Assembly: GCA_009760855.2 (NCBI GenBank)
Contig: WPIO01000007.1
Coordinates: 12,719,221 to 12,783,220 of the forward strand
DNA: 64,000 bases
DNA from: Cristatella mucedo
Taxonomy: Eukaryota; Bryozoa; Phylactolaemata; Cristatellidae
Reading direction: 5' to 3'
The notes under the pieces are model-generated. The model saw only the letters and a list, made by a program, of their open reading frames with translations, was not told the origin of the DNA and ran no database searches. Below are positions 33,383-45,595 of this stretch, piece after piece (position 1 is the first letter of the stretch; each line of letters starts with the position of its first letter). The translations under genes were made by a program, and so were the position numbers.

Positions 33383-36271
33383 CTTAACTAGTACTACACG
33401 ATCTTAACTAGTACTACACGATCTTAACTAGTACTACACGATCTTAACTAGTACTACACGATCTTAACTAGTACTACACGATCTTAACTAGTACTACACG
33501 ATCTTAACTAGTACTACACGATCTTAACTAGTACTACACCATCTTAACTAGTACTACACGATCTTAACTTGTACTACACGATCTTAACTAGTACTACACG
33601 ATCTTAACTAGTACTACACGATCTTAACTAGTACTACACGATCTTAACTAGTACTACACGATCTTAACTAGTACTACACGATCTTAACTAGTACTACACG
33701 ATCTTAACTAGTACTACACGATCTTAACTAGTACTACACGATCTTAACTAGTACTACACGATCTTAACTAGTACTACACGATCTTAACTAGTACTACACG
33801 ATCTTAACTAGTACTACACGATCTTAACTAGTACTACACGATCTTAACTTGTACTACACGATCTTAACTAGTACTACACGATCTTAACTAGTACTACACG
33901 ATCTTAACTAGTACTACACGATCTTAACTAGTACTACACGATCTTAACTAGTACTACACGATCTTAACTAGTACTACACGATCTTAACTAGTACTACACG
34001 ATCTTAACTAGTACTACACGATCTTAACTAGTACTACACGATCTTAACTAGTACTACACGATCTTAACTAGTACTACACGATCTTAACTTGTACTACACG
34101 ATCTTAACTAGTACTACACGATCTTAACTAGTACTACACGATCTTAACTAGTACTACACGATCTTAACTTGTACTACACGATCTTAACTAGTACTACACG
34201 ATCTTAACTAGTACTACACGATCTTAACTTGTACTACACGATCTTAACTTGTACTACACGATCTTAACTAGTACTACACGATCTTAACTAGTACTACACG
34301 ATCTTAACTTGTACTACACGATCTTAACTAGTACTACACGATCTTAACTAGTACTACACGATCTTAACTAGTACTACACGATCTTAACTAGTACTACACG
34401 ATCTTAACTAGTACTACACGATCTTAACTAGTACTACACGATCTTAACTAGTACTACACGATCTTAACTTGTACTACACGATCTTAAACTAGTACTACAC
34501 GATCTTAACTAGTACTACACGATCTTAACTAGTACTACTACACGATCTTAACTAGTACTACACGATCTTAACTAGTACTACACGATCTTAACTAGTACTA
34601 CACGATCTTAACTAGTACTACACGATCTTAACTAGTACTACACGATCTTAACTAGTACTACACGATCTTAACTAGTACTACACGATCTTAACTAGTACTA
34701 CACGATCTTAACTAGTACTACACGATCTTAACTAGTACTACACGATCTTAACTTGTACTACACGATCTTAACTAGTACTACACGATCTTAACTAGTACTA
34801 CACGATCTTAACTAGTACTACACGATCTTAACTAGTACTACACGATCTTAACTAGTACTACACGATCTTAACTAGTACTACACGATCTTAACTAGTACTA
34901 CACGATCTTAACTAGTACTACACGATCTTAACTAGTACTACACGATCTTAACTTGTACTACACGATCTTAACTTGTACTACACGATCTTAACTAGTACTA
35001 CACGATCTTAACTAGTACTACACGATCTTAACTAGTACTACACGATCTTAACTAGTACTACACGATCTTAACTTGTACTACACGATCTTAACTTGTACTA
35101 CACGATCTTAACTAGTACTACACGATCTTAACTAGTACTACACGATCTTAACTAGTACTACACGATCTTAACTAGTACTACACGATCTTAACTTGTACTA
35201 CACGATCTTAACTAGTACTACTACAACGATCTTAACTAGTACTACACGATCTTAACTTGTACTACACGATCTTAACTTGTACTACACGATCTTAACTAGT
35301 ACTACACGATCTTAACTAGTACTACACGAACTGTAACTTGTACTACACGATCTTAACTTGTACTACACGATCTTAACTTGTACTACACGATCTTAACTAG
35401 TACTACACGATCTTAACTTGTACTACACGATCTTAACTTGTACTACACGATCTTAACTTAACTTGTACTACACGATCTTAACTTGTACTACACGATCTTA
35501 ACTAGTACTACACGATAGTTAACTAGTAACTAGTACTACACGATCTTAACTAGTACTACACGTACTACACGATCTACACGATCTTAACTAGTACTACACG
35601 ATCTTAACTTGTACTACACGATCTTAACTTGTACTACACGATCTTAACTAGTACTACACGATCTTAACTAGTACTACACGATCTTAACTAGTACTACACG
35701 ATCTTAACTAGTACTACACGATCGATCTTAACTAGTACTACACGATCTTAACTAGTACTACACGATCTTAACTTGTACTACACGATCTTAACTAGTACTA
35801 CACGATCTTAACTAGTACTACACGATCTTAACTTGTACTACACGATCTTAACTTGTACTACACGATCTTAACTAGTACTACACGATCTTACTAGTACTAC
35901 GATCTTAACTAGTACTACACGATCTTAACTAGTACTACACGATCTTAACTAGTACTACACGATCTTAACTTGTACTACACGATCTTAACTAGTACTACAC
36001 GATCTTATCTTAACTAGTACTACACGATCTTAACTTGTACTACACGATCTTAACTTGTACTACACGATCTTAACTTGTACTACACGATCTTAACTAGTAC
36101 TACACGATCTTAACTAGTACTACTACACGATCTTAACTAGTACTACACGATCTTAACTAGTACTACACGATCTTAACTAGTACTACACGATCTTAACTAG
36201 TACTACACGATCTTAACTAGTACTACACGATCTTAACTAGTACTACACGATCTTAACTAGTACTACACGAT
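33383..36271. repeat. 20-bp satellite array, about 144 units
   Basis: Unit ATCTTAACTAGTACTACACG in near-perfect register from about 33383 to 34480, then with small indels (for example 34488, 34528, 35219, 35330, 35517-35575, 35881, 36005). The main variant replaces ACTAGT by ACTTGT. This variant is rare at the left end and common from about 34.1 kb on. There is no ORF and no spacer structure. It does not resemble a telomere motif. Confidence 0.98.
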
Positions 36272-36284
36272 CATGATGCTTTTC

Positions 36285-36345
36285 ATCCCTGCTATATATC
36301 TATATATCATCCCTGCTATATGCTATATGCTATATCTATAATCAC
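36285..36345. repeat. Short tandem CATCCCTGCTATAT-type repeat
   Basis: Two copies of CATCCCTGCTATAT followed by GCTATAT repeats at the right edge of the 20-bp satellite. Confidence 0.8.
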
Positions 36346-36532
36346 GTTGACATTTAACTGCATCGAGATGAGCATTTGAGGTGTCCCAAGACACCAAGTG
36401 AATTTTCCACCTCCGGTAAAGCTGCGACGCATTTCTTGCTGTGCATAAGTATAAAAATAGCTCGACTTTGAAAGAACATCGAACATCTGTCACTTTGAAA
36501 TAATAACACATTTTATAGCTCCTTCAGCGACC

Positions 36533-37221
36533 TTAACCTCTTTCTAGGCACTTAACAGATGTTGTAAATAAAACATGATCAAATGGTTAGTGGTCGCATG
36601 CACGATGTCATCAAGTACAACCTGTGGTTATTCGAGGTGACATGCACACGGTCAGCATGCCAGTAAGGTTAGTGGCATCATGCACTGTGTCAGCACTCAC
36701 AAGCACATAAAGAACGAGAATCGTATGACCCCACTAAATGCTGCGATAAATAGATGCGTTTTTGAACTTTTTTTAAATGTCGTCAAGTGAAGGGGTGTCG
36801 TGACGTCTATCGGGAGTGAGTTCTTGGCTTAGGGAGCGTACGAACTAAAGGCACGGTCTCCAAAGTATTTGAGGTTCGTACTTTAAGTGCAGCTAAATTA
36901 TTTTATTCGGAAAAGCGGGTGGTACGATGCCTAGCCTGGTGTGGGAGTAAATCTAATAGGTAGTCTGGGACCAACAAAAGAAGCGACATAAAAGTGAGTG
37001 ACAGAAGCTTACAGTCGATGAGCAGTCGTCTGGTAGCTAATGCAGATAGGTGAGAAGTGGAGCGATACTGCAACCGGGACGCTCACGACAGGCTAGCCTA
37101 GTTGCTATGATGCATTTCAGCTCTGGCATTGACCCCCATGTAACTCGTTTGCTTAGCCATAACAGCAGCAATGCTGTAGGCACTCGTGTCGGTAGAGTTA
37201 AGGAAGAGCTAAAACTCTGTC

Positions 37222-37284
<63 letters not shown>

Positions 37285-37377
37285 GCCTCGCCTTCCTTCC
37301 TCCCTCCCCCTCTCTCTCTCTCTCTCTTTTTCTCTGTCTGTCTGTTTCTCTCCTTCTCTCCTCCTCTTCTTCCCTTC

Positions 37378-37435
<58 letters not shown>

Positions 37436-39600
37436 CTCTCTCTCTCTCTCTCTGTTTCTCTCTCTCTCGCTCTGTCTTTGTCTCTCTCTTTCTCTCTGTC
37501 TAGTTTTGCACCAGCCGTAAGCGCCTGATTTCGCCGGCTGGTAGACCATCAAGCAGTGAGTTACAGAAGTCGAGTCTGGGTTCACAAAGGCACGAACCTA
37601 TTTAGATGTTGTATCTCTTTCTAAGCAAGCCCGAGTTTTAGCAACTTTATGTAGTTGAAAGAAGGCAGACTTGACAGTGGAGCTGATGTATTCGTCTAAT
37701 GAAAGGTCACTTTGGAAGAGGACACCTAGATTTCGCAAAGATTCAACAGGGCATATGCTGGCAGAGCCGAGTTTGAGCAAGCAATACGTTTTCCAATTTC
37801 AGAATCCACTTTGATTTTATCATAGCTATTTAGATGGTTTTCTCTTCATTTAATAGGATAAAGCTGTTGTCAACCACGTGCAGATAGATGTTAGCAATTT
37901 ATGCAGCAAGCGAGTTAAGAGAATTCGACACAGCGGAGGGCTAGGAGGCATCAAAGCAAAAGTACGACTGAGTGTCAGCTGCATAGAAGTAAAAGCATAG
38001 GTTGTGCTTGGCGATCACATTGGCCAGAGGAAGAGTATAAACTGCGAAAAGAAGCGGACCAAGCGCAGAGCTGCCCTTAAGTACCCCATACTTCAGTGGT
38101 TACTCGGATGGTCTTTTACCATTCGCATCCATACCCCAACAGTTTCTCGATGAGATAGTGCTTAAACCATTGTAGCGCCAGTATTGCCCAGGCGAGATTA
38201 GAGCCGCTCGAGGACTTGATGATCAACAGTATCACATGCAGCCAAAAGATCGTGCAAAACAAGCAGAGAGACTTCATATAAGTCTGCATGCCTGAGATGG
38301 TCGTTATAAACACTAAGCGATTCTGACTCTACGGAGTGATTGGCTCTGAAACCCGCCAGGAACTTTCTTACTAGGTTTGAAGTTTCAATGTAAAAATGTC
38401 AGCTGGTTTACCATAGCTCTTTCCAGTGTCTTTGATAGTAACGGTACATAGGAGACTGTGCGGAAACTGCTCAAGTTATCTCGGTCTTTCGCTTCTTTCT
38501 TAATTAGTAGCCTAACTACAGCCATTTGAAAGGGGCAGGGACGTGCCCAGAGGTTAATGACATATTTATTATGTTAGATATGCGTGGCAGCATAAGATCT
38601 ATGCATCGTAGAAGTACGACAGATGGTGTAGAATCTAGATGGCTAGTAGTCCTATTTGATTGGGATATTAATTTTAGAATGAAGTCGCGCTTGGCGTCCT
38701 TGAATGTAGACATTGAGGCGCTGTGCAGAATTGAGGAAGGGAGGCCCTGTGGGGTGGTTATTGTTTCCATTGAGTCCAGACGCGAGACTGCTGCTTAAGG
38801 AATGTAGTCTCTGATCTTGTCTATCTTGCTGACAAAGAAGCTACAGAAGCGATCGCCTAGGTCGTCACAAGGCTCACTAAGTAAGGAGCAAACCTGGGAG
38901 CCGTTATGAAGGTGGTTGCTCGTAGCTTTTTTGGATTGTGCATCTGTGATTTAATGATATTTTTTATAGAAGCTAGATTTGGTCTTAGAAAAGATAGGTA
39001 GGTACGAGCTACCGTAGTATCCATGTGTCAGCCGATTGAAAGTCAGTCCTAAACTTTTGCATGCTTTCTAAATCTTGTGCTTAGTAGACGTAGCTAATTT
39101 AATGCACCTGGTAAAACGCAGGCCATTTGGGCGAGGGCGCACGTTGCGCTTAGTCAGAGGTGCAACCTGGTCGAGCATGTTAGCTAATGTCGGGCTATTG
39201 CATTTCACCAATGATTACTGGTCGGATGGAGGATCGAGCAGCGAGGACAAAGAAAATATTCACTCACGGACAGCATCACTGCCAAGGGTCTTGAGTTTCA
39301 GTGAATTACAAGTTACTTTAGATGCAGAGGAGGGCACACACTGTAGACTGAATGAGATCCGCATGGGGTCAGATGAACAGATATTGGTAATAATAGATGA
39401 CGATAGCGTACAGTTGTCGGAGAAACTTTTGTCAAGTGTGTGACCCTTTGTGTGACTAGAGTCGTGCTTATGAGCCACAAAAGAAAGTGAGTCCGTAATT
39501 GAACCAAATTTAGTGCTTAAGGTGTCAGTTAGGTTTTCGAAATCAATGTTGAAATCACTCATTACGAGGACAAATCAATTTCTTGCACACACTATCAAAA
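36533..39600 (-). mobile_element. LINE family A copy with endonuclease and RT, longest in window
   Basis: Reading leftward: APE endonuclease part 'DFNIDFENLTDTLSTKF' with 'KGHTLDKS' (39260-39562), then the linker, and 'SFFVSKIDKIRDY'-type sequence (about 38810). Next come 'LISQSNRTTSHLDSTP' and 'NIINMSLTSGHVPAPFK' (38516-38770), RT palm sequence with YADD changed to YAAD (37973-37984), the C-terminal region, and a 3' UTR ending near 36533. About 280 bp of microsatellite (37217-37500) interrupts it. About 3 kb long, with multiple frameshifts and a dead catalytic box. Confidence 0.85.
37217..37500. repeat. (CTGT)n followed by (CT)n microsatellite inside LINE copy
   Basis: About 17 CTGT units (37217-37284) pass into a pyrimidine-only tract to about 37500. 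It sits within the LINE RT C-terminal region, so it arose after insertion. Open frames across it are artefacts. Confidence 0.95.
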
Positions 39601-39639
39601 TCTGATCAGTTGAATCCACAAAAATAAATAGATCAATCA

Positions 39640-40720
39640 TATGAATCAAAGACCCTTGACATTGATGCTGTCCGAGCGGAAATATCTTCTTCGCTCCTGC
39701 TGCTCAATCCCCCTTGTGACCTGTCATGATTGGTAGAATGCTGCAACACGACACTAGCTGACAAGCTCGACAATTTCGCACCTCTGACACCGCAGCGCAC
39801 CGTGCTACCTCGCCCAGACGGCCTATGGTTTACTAAGACATTAAGCTAGCTAGGTATACTAAGCTAAAGCTTGAAAAAGCATACAAAGATCAGGACTTAC
39901 TGTCCATCGACAGGCATACAAGGAATACTGTAAATCGTACCAATCGATCCTATTAAAGGTCGAGTTTATCTACTGCGAAAACTATGTTGATTTACATACG
40001 CACACTCAAAATATGCTGATGTCTACGACCAACCATCGCCTTAACCACTCAAGGTTAGGTCCTTACCTGATGATCCTTGTGATGATCTAGCTCATCTTTT
40101 CTCTAGCTTCTTTGTCAACAAAGATGGATGTCATCAAAGGTGGACAAGATCAGGAAGTCCATCCCTAGGGTGGCAGCAACCCTCCTGGAATCATGTCGGA
40201 TTGACTTCAAGGTTTTGTCGCTCACTTTTAGGTCTCTTCATTCTATGGCTCCAGCCTATCTTTCAGATATACTCCCCAATCAGGCCAAGCATCGTACTAC
40301 CCGCTTTTCGGAATCCAACAGTCTGGAAATACCTCGTACAAACCTTAAATCCTTTGGAGACCGTGCATTTAGCTCATTTGCTCCCATAGCCTGGAACTCC
40401 CTCCCGACCTGCGTCAGAACATCCCCTGACCTGACCACATTTAAAAGAAACTTAAAAACACACCTATTTAGGACAGCATTTAGTGGGTCCCTGGGATTCG
40501 TTCTTGATGTGCTTATGCGTGCTGACACTGTGCATGCTGCCACTAACCACATTTGCATGCTGACCGTGTGCATGTCACCCCTAACCATATTATTCATTGT
40601 GTTTGTTTTTCAAGCATGATTTTACTTACCATTCAATTGCATTTCACTTTGCAGCAAATGTAAAGCGCCTAGAAAGAGATTAAGTTCTCTGAGGGCGCTT
40701 TATCAAGTGCAAGTGCAATA
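39640..40720 (+). mobile_element. LINE family A copy with internal deletion of the RT domain
   Basis: Plus-strand sequence from 39645 ('AAAGACCCTTGACATTGATG') matches the reverse complement of 39240-39300, the post-endonuclease region. It runs through 'SSFFVNK' and 'VDKIRKSIPR' (about 40100-40165) and then jumps at about 40197 directly to 'RIDFKVLSLTFRSLHSMAP'. It continues intact to 'AFSSFAPIAWNSLPTCVRTS', the 3' UTR and an ATT tail at about 40715. All RT motifs are missing. Confidence 0.85.
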
Positions 40721-40724
40721 TTAT

Positions 40725-42570
40725 TATGTCCCTCAATTCCAAGCAGCACCTCAATGTCTACACTCAAGGAGGCCACTAATGAACTTGTTCTGAAGCTGAT
40801 ATCTCAATCAAAGAAGAGAACTAGTAATCTATACCCTGGTCCCGCTGTCCTTCTACGATACATAGATCTGCTGTCATACTTATCTAACATTATAAATATG
40901 TCATTAGGCTCCGGTCAGGTCCCAGCGCCTCCCAATAAGGCTGTAGTCGGGCCACTACTCAAGAACGCAACACTAGACCACGAGAAATTTAGCAGCTTCC
41001 GCCTGGTCTCCCTTCCACCGTTCTAATCAGACACTAAAACGAGTCGTGGTGCAGACCAGCTGAACTCATATATTGAAACTTCAAACAGTTGCTAGTAAAT
41101 CCCAGTCTGATTTTAGAGCTAATCACTCCAGAGAGCCCCCATTGCTTCGGGTTTATAACGACGTACTCAGGAATGCAGACTTGGGTAGAGTCACTCTGCT
41201 TGTTTTGCTCGAACGTTGGGCAACTGTTGATACTATCGATCACCAAGTCCTTCTTGAGCGCCTCTCATCACCTGGGCATCACTGAAAATACATTGCAATG
41301 ATTCGGGTCCTATCTCAGCAGACGACTCCAGATTATTTATGTAAGTGGACAAAGATCATCCAAGGAATCTCTGAAGTATGGGGTACCTCTGAGTTCTGTG
41401 CTTGGTCCCGTTCTCTTTTCACAGTTTATATACTCTCCCATTTGCCGATGTGATTGCCAGGCACATTCACTTCTGTGCAGATGACACTCAACTCTATGTA
41501 ATGTAATGTATCTCCGTCTGTAACTCCACAAAATCATAAAGACTATGTGGGTGTTACGCAGGAGAGTTTTGTATAGCGCACTCACAGCCTCGGCAGCAAG
41601 CATTCTTAAATTGAATGATGATAGAACCAACTTACAAGTTATGGGAAAACCTAGGATGATTCAGAAATTAAAAATTGTTAGCACTCACAATCATCTCTGC
41701 CAGCACATGTCCCGCTGAGTCTGCACGAAATCTAGGTGCCATGTTCCAAGGTGACCTTTCATTAAACGACCGCATCAGCTCCTCAGTCAAGTCTGCCTAC
41801 TTTCAGCTACACGACATTGCTAAAATTCGGGCTTGTTTAGGCAGGGATATCACATCTAAATTAGTCCATGTATTTTGAGATCCGTCTTGACCTCTGTAAC
41901 TCGCTGCTTGGTGGTCTACAGGCCTGTGCAATCAGGCGCTTACAGCTGGTGCAAAACTCTGCAACTAGGCTTTCTGTCGTGAGCGTTGCAGTTGCCACAT
42001 CATACCACTTTTTGCCGACCTGTACGAGCTCTCAGTCAAGCAACACATCGACTTCAAGGTTCAGTCATTCACTTTTAGGTCCTTTCATGTTTTGGCTCCA
42101 GCCTATCTATTAGATATACACCCACACCTGGCTAAGCATCGTATCACTCGCTTTTCCGAATCTAATCAAATACCTTTACTTCGTGCGAATCTCAAATCCT
42201 TTGGAGATCGTGCTTTTAGTTCAACTGCTCCTAAAGTCTGGAACTCACTACCGACTTGCGTCACGACATCTCCTGACTTGACCACATTTAAAAAGAAACT
42301 GAAAACGCATCTAATTATCACAGCATTTAGTGGGGTCATTTTATATTCGTCCTTTACGTGCTTATGCGTGGTGACACTGTGCACGCTGCTACTAACCACA
42401 TTTGTATGCTGACCCTGTGCATGTCACTCGTAACCATGTTGTGCTTGTTGTCATTGAGAATGCCACCACTAACCATTCGATCGTGCTTCCTTAGCAGCAA
42501 ATTTAAAGTGCCTAGAACGGCATTGAGTTCTCTGAGGGCGTTTTAGCATTAGTGCATTATTATTATTACC
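40725..42570 (+). mobile_element. LINE family A copy 5'-truncated in RT, with nested family B tail
   Basis: Begins abutting the tail of the previous copy with 'MSTLKEATNELVLKLISQSK' and 'NIINMSLGSGQVPAP', then 'DFRANHSREPPLLRVYND' (from 41112), 'LLVLLERWATVDTIDH' and catalytic region 'HFCADDTQLYV' (CADD, 41474-41485). After a family B insertion it resumes with 'ILKLNDDRTN'. It proceeds through 'SSVKSAYFQLHDIAKIRACL', 'FGDRAFSSTAPKVWNSLPT' and the 3' UTR, ending in an ATT tail near 42560. Frameshifted and inactive. Confidence 0.85.
41500..41600 (-). mobile_element. Nested LINE family B 3' tail
   Basis: Minus-strand sequence matches the family B 3' UTR ('GTGGAGTTACAGACGGAGAT' word) with a (TTACA)n tail facing left. 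About 120 bp of family A sequence expected between CADD-QLY and LKLNDD is missing at the insertion site. Confidence 0.8.
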
Positions 42571-43887
42571 TTATTATTAAGCTCTAAGTTGAGCTGCCTG
42601 TGATCTCGCCGGCCTGATGAACACTAAGGTAGAGTGATTGGGTGAATTTTTCGTGTGAGATCGCGTAGGGCGGCACGAGACAGCCCTGGAAATAGCAAAC
42701 ATGCTGGGCTTCCGGACAAGCGGGTTTCGCTAGCCGCGGCGTCTACGGGTCTAAGCAACAGCGCTTCTCATGACTCAGATTTTCTTGTACACTTAACCTC
42801 CAAGTAATGTCGAAGTGTCTCAAAATAGTCACCGTTGGCCAATGTATGGAAGACGCAAGGCAACCGTTGGATTGTCTATTGCTGAAATATTGTCAAGATA
42901 CGACAGCGCCGACGAACGTTAGTATGCCGGCTACAGCGAGTCTTTGCATTGGCCCACCCGTGCGTTTTTTTATTCGCAATCGGTCTTGTCTTTTGTGCTC
43001 GCGAGCGCAGTTAAGAAAGCTCGTTAAACACAATGCGCGTTTTCTTCAGCTTCGGCATTGATAAAAAGAAAACCATAGTTTCCTACGTGGTTGAAAAAAT
43101 GTGTGCCAAACAGCTTGCATACTCGAATACCGTTGGGTCCCTCCCATTTATCAGGTGACTTGCTTCATGAGCTTGAGCTATCTTCCAAAAACAGCACGCA
43201 TGTCGTCAAAATCACATGCTGAACTTAAGGATATTTCTGAGATAATTGTACAGTTAAAATCATCAAGAACCTGCAATACCTCAGTAAAGAACCACCAAAC
43301 AGGTTCATAGCTTCCTTAAAAAGACAGAAGTCAGATTGCGGCCTATGAACTTCACGCTATTTACGCGACGAGGTACTTGTAAAAAAGGTATCGCAGTCCA
43401 TCTCGGATTTGTATAGTTTTTAGTGAAGCAGTCAAATTCTGAAGCTTTCAAATACTCAACTAGATTTGGACCAAATGAATTGCAAGATTGTTTGCATTTC
43501 GTCTACACTTCTGTAAATCAATACCTGCAGGAATCCCTGCTATGCAATAAGTGCGTAGACAGAGATTTAGTTATTTTTTGTGCTAATTTGATATTTTATA
43601 AATATTAATTGTAATGCCCGAATTGAAATAAAAACTATTCGAACAAGATTCTCATCAAGCCGAGCCCTTTCAAGGATGCTTGTCTAGATAATGAACAAGA
43701 AGTGACACGCTGAATTATGGTGAACAACAAAATATTACTTATTTTAACTACGTTGTGAATATCCCAAATACTTGGGTAATTATATCCTTCGCATTAATTC
43801 TTCTAAACATTGCAATTTTTTAGCAAATTGTCGCCAGTATTGTAAATCAAATAGTCATTGAATTTGCGTAGACTAATTACCTCAATG
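42571..43887. other. Unassigned 1.3-kb stretch
   Basis: Several plus frames of 60-85 residues (42807-43608) lack recognisable domains. No LINE or SINE block seen. Confidence 0.35.
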
Positions 43888-44480
43888 CACGTAAATCACT
43901 GCTTGCTGATCTACCGGCCTGTGCAATCAGGCACTTGCAGCTGGTGCAAAACTTTGCAGCTAGTCTTGTCTGTCGTGAGCGTCACAGTTGCCACGTTACA
44001 ATAATTCTCGCCAATCCTCACTGGTTCCCAACCTAGAAGCGTGTTGACTTTAAGATTCGGACACTCACTCAGTTAGATTCCTTCCTTCTCTTGCTCTAGC
44101 TTATAAAAATACTTCACAGTCAGGCTATTCATCGTACCACCCTCTTTTCTGACTGAAGTCGTTCAACTGAGCCTCAAACAGACATAAATCTTGAGGAGCC
44201 CATGCCTGTAGTTCTTACGCTCTCAAAGCGTGGAGCTGACTCCCGACTCACTTTACATCATCCGCTGACTAGACGCCACGTAAAAAAAAAAAGCATAAAA
44301 CGCACTTGCTCCTCACGGAATTCGCTCGGTCCGCGTCACTCGTCGTTTCAGTACTTGTGCGAGCTGACACTGTGAATATTGTCGCTAAAATTGACACGCT
44401 TCCTTTATAGCATAGGTAAATTTCCTTAAAAGACATTATCGTCTCAGAGTGCGCTATAAAAAATGTGTTCTTAGGATCAA
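43888..44480 (+). mobile_element. LINE family A 3' fragment, divergent
   Basis: Begins at 'LADLPACAIRHLQLVQNFAA' equivalents (43905-43965), then 'SCHVTIILANPHWFP', degraded C-terminal blocks, and a 3' end with 'CTCAGAGTGCGCTATA' followed by an AT-rich tail near 44475. Confidence 0.75.
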
Positions 44481-44851
44481 TATTATTCGCCGGCTGCTTA
44501 AGCGGTCGTGCGACTATAGATGCTTGCACGAGCGGCCGCTGGGCGGTCAAGCAGCTCCCCTTGACCTGAAGGTCAAGCTGCGAAGCGATACGTCAGGTCA
44601 AATGCGTTTAGAGATCGCTACCATCATAGCTCAATTTTTTCCATCGCGATTTTGATTCGAAAAATTGGCCCACGTGCTGTCCGCGTGGCGCGACTCCTCA
44701 TTCGCCGGCGCAGCGACTGCTCGAACGCGGGGCTTGAGCGACACGTAAAGGAACGAAGGGGGCGCGGTCGTTGCTGGCGGACAGACCTCGACGCCGGGGG
44801 CGACGCACCCTTGAACAGCCGGGCCGAGAGGCGCCGCTTATTAGGGGTCCA

Positions 44852-44895
44852 CGATGGATTGCCGCTTGCGACGCATCGCGAGCGGCGATCCATCG
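44852..44895. repeat. Hairpin, 19-bp arms with 6-base loop
   Basis: CGATGGATTGCCGCTTGCG (44852-44870) pairs with 44877-44895, 17 Watson-Crick pairs plus two G-T wobble positions. The loop is ACGCAT. Confidence 0.9.
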
Positions 44896-44918
44896 TGTCA
44901 CCCAGGTGACACCTGGGT
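44895..44918. repeat. Two overlapping perfect palindromes
   Basis: GTGTCACC-CA-GGTGACAC (44895-44912) overlaps ACCCAGGTG-A-CACCTGGGT (44900-44918). Each is perfect, and they cannot form at the same time. Confidence 0.95.
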
Positions 44919-45519
44919 GTGTTGCCGCTGCAGGCCTAACGACCTGGACTCGCACTCTGGACCACGATAGGGACGCGGCGCAGCGCCACCTTGCGTAATG
45001 GCCTCCCGCTCGCTGCGGCGTTCTCGTGAATTGCGCCCCCTTTATGAGCTCAGGCCCGCGGCAATTGCTGTGCAAGTTATTGTCACTCAGTACGTCACAC
45101 TAGGTCTTTATCCGGCCTATGCGAAGTGCATTGATCGCGATCTAGTTCTCCTATTTTGCCACGCACACGCTGCCAAGTATTGCTTTGCAATCCGTGAGAT
45201 CCATTATTCTGCGAAGTCACTCAATTTGCCGGAGTCTCGCGTATGCCAATAGAATGCTGCGCCGGTCTGAATGACGATGCACCTTTGATCTTGTGCCTAA
45301 CAAATGCACCGGCGTCGGCTGGCGATCATAATAGATACTTCGGCGCTCTACTGAGTCGCCGCGTCACCGAGGTCGCTCCGCCCAGGCTCGCACCGGAAGC
45401 CCGCAGCTCGTCTAGCCAGGCCGCAGCCAGCCTGTGGACTACTCTGGCGGAGTAGTACTGCGGCGCGGAGCCGTGCAGGCGATGCGCCTGCGCGTCCTCG
45501 AAGTCGTTGCGTCCGCCTC

Positions 45520-45542
45520 CGCCGCCTCCGCCGCCGCCGCCT

Positions 45543-45593
<51 letters not shown>
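45520..45593. repeat. (CCG)n microsatellite
   Basis: About 25 units with CTC/CCT interruptions at the left end. Confidence 0.95.

Positions 45594-45595
<2 letters not shown>

Noticed and set aside
33383-36271. CRISPR-like regularly spaced repeats
   Set aside because: Units are directly contiguous with no unique spacers and the context is eukaryotic.
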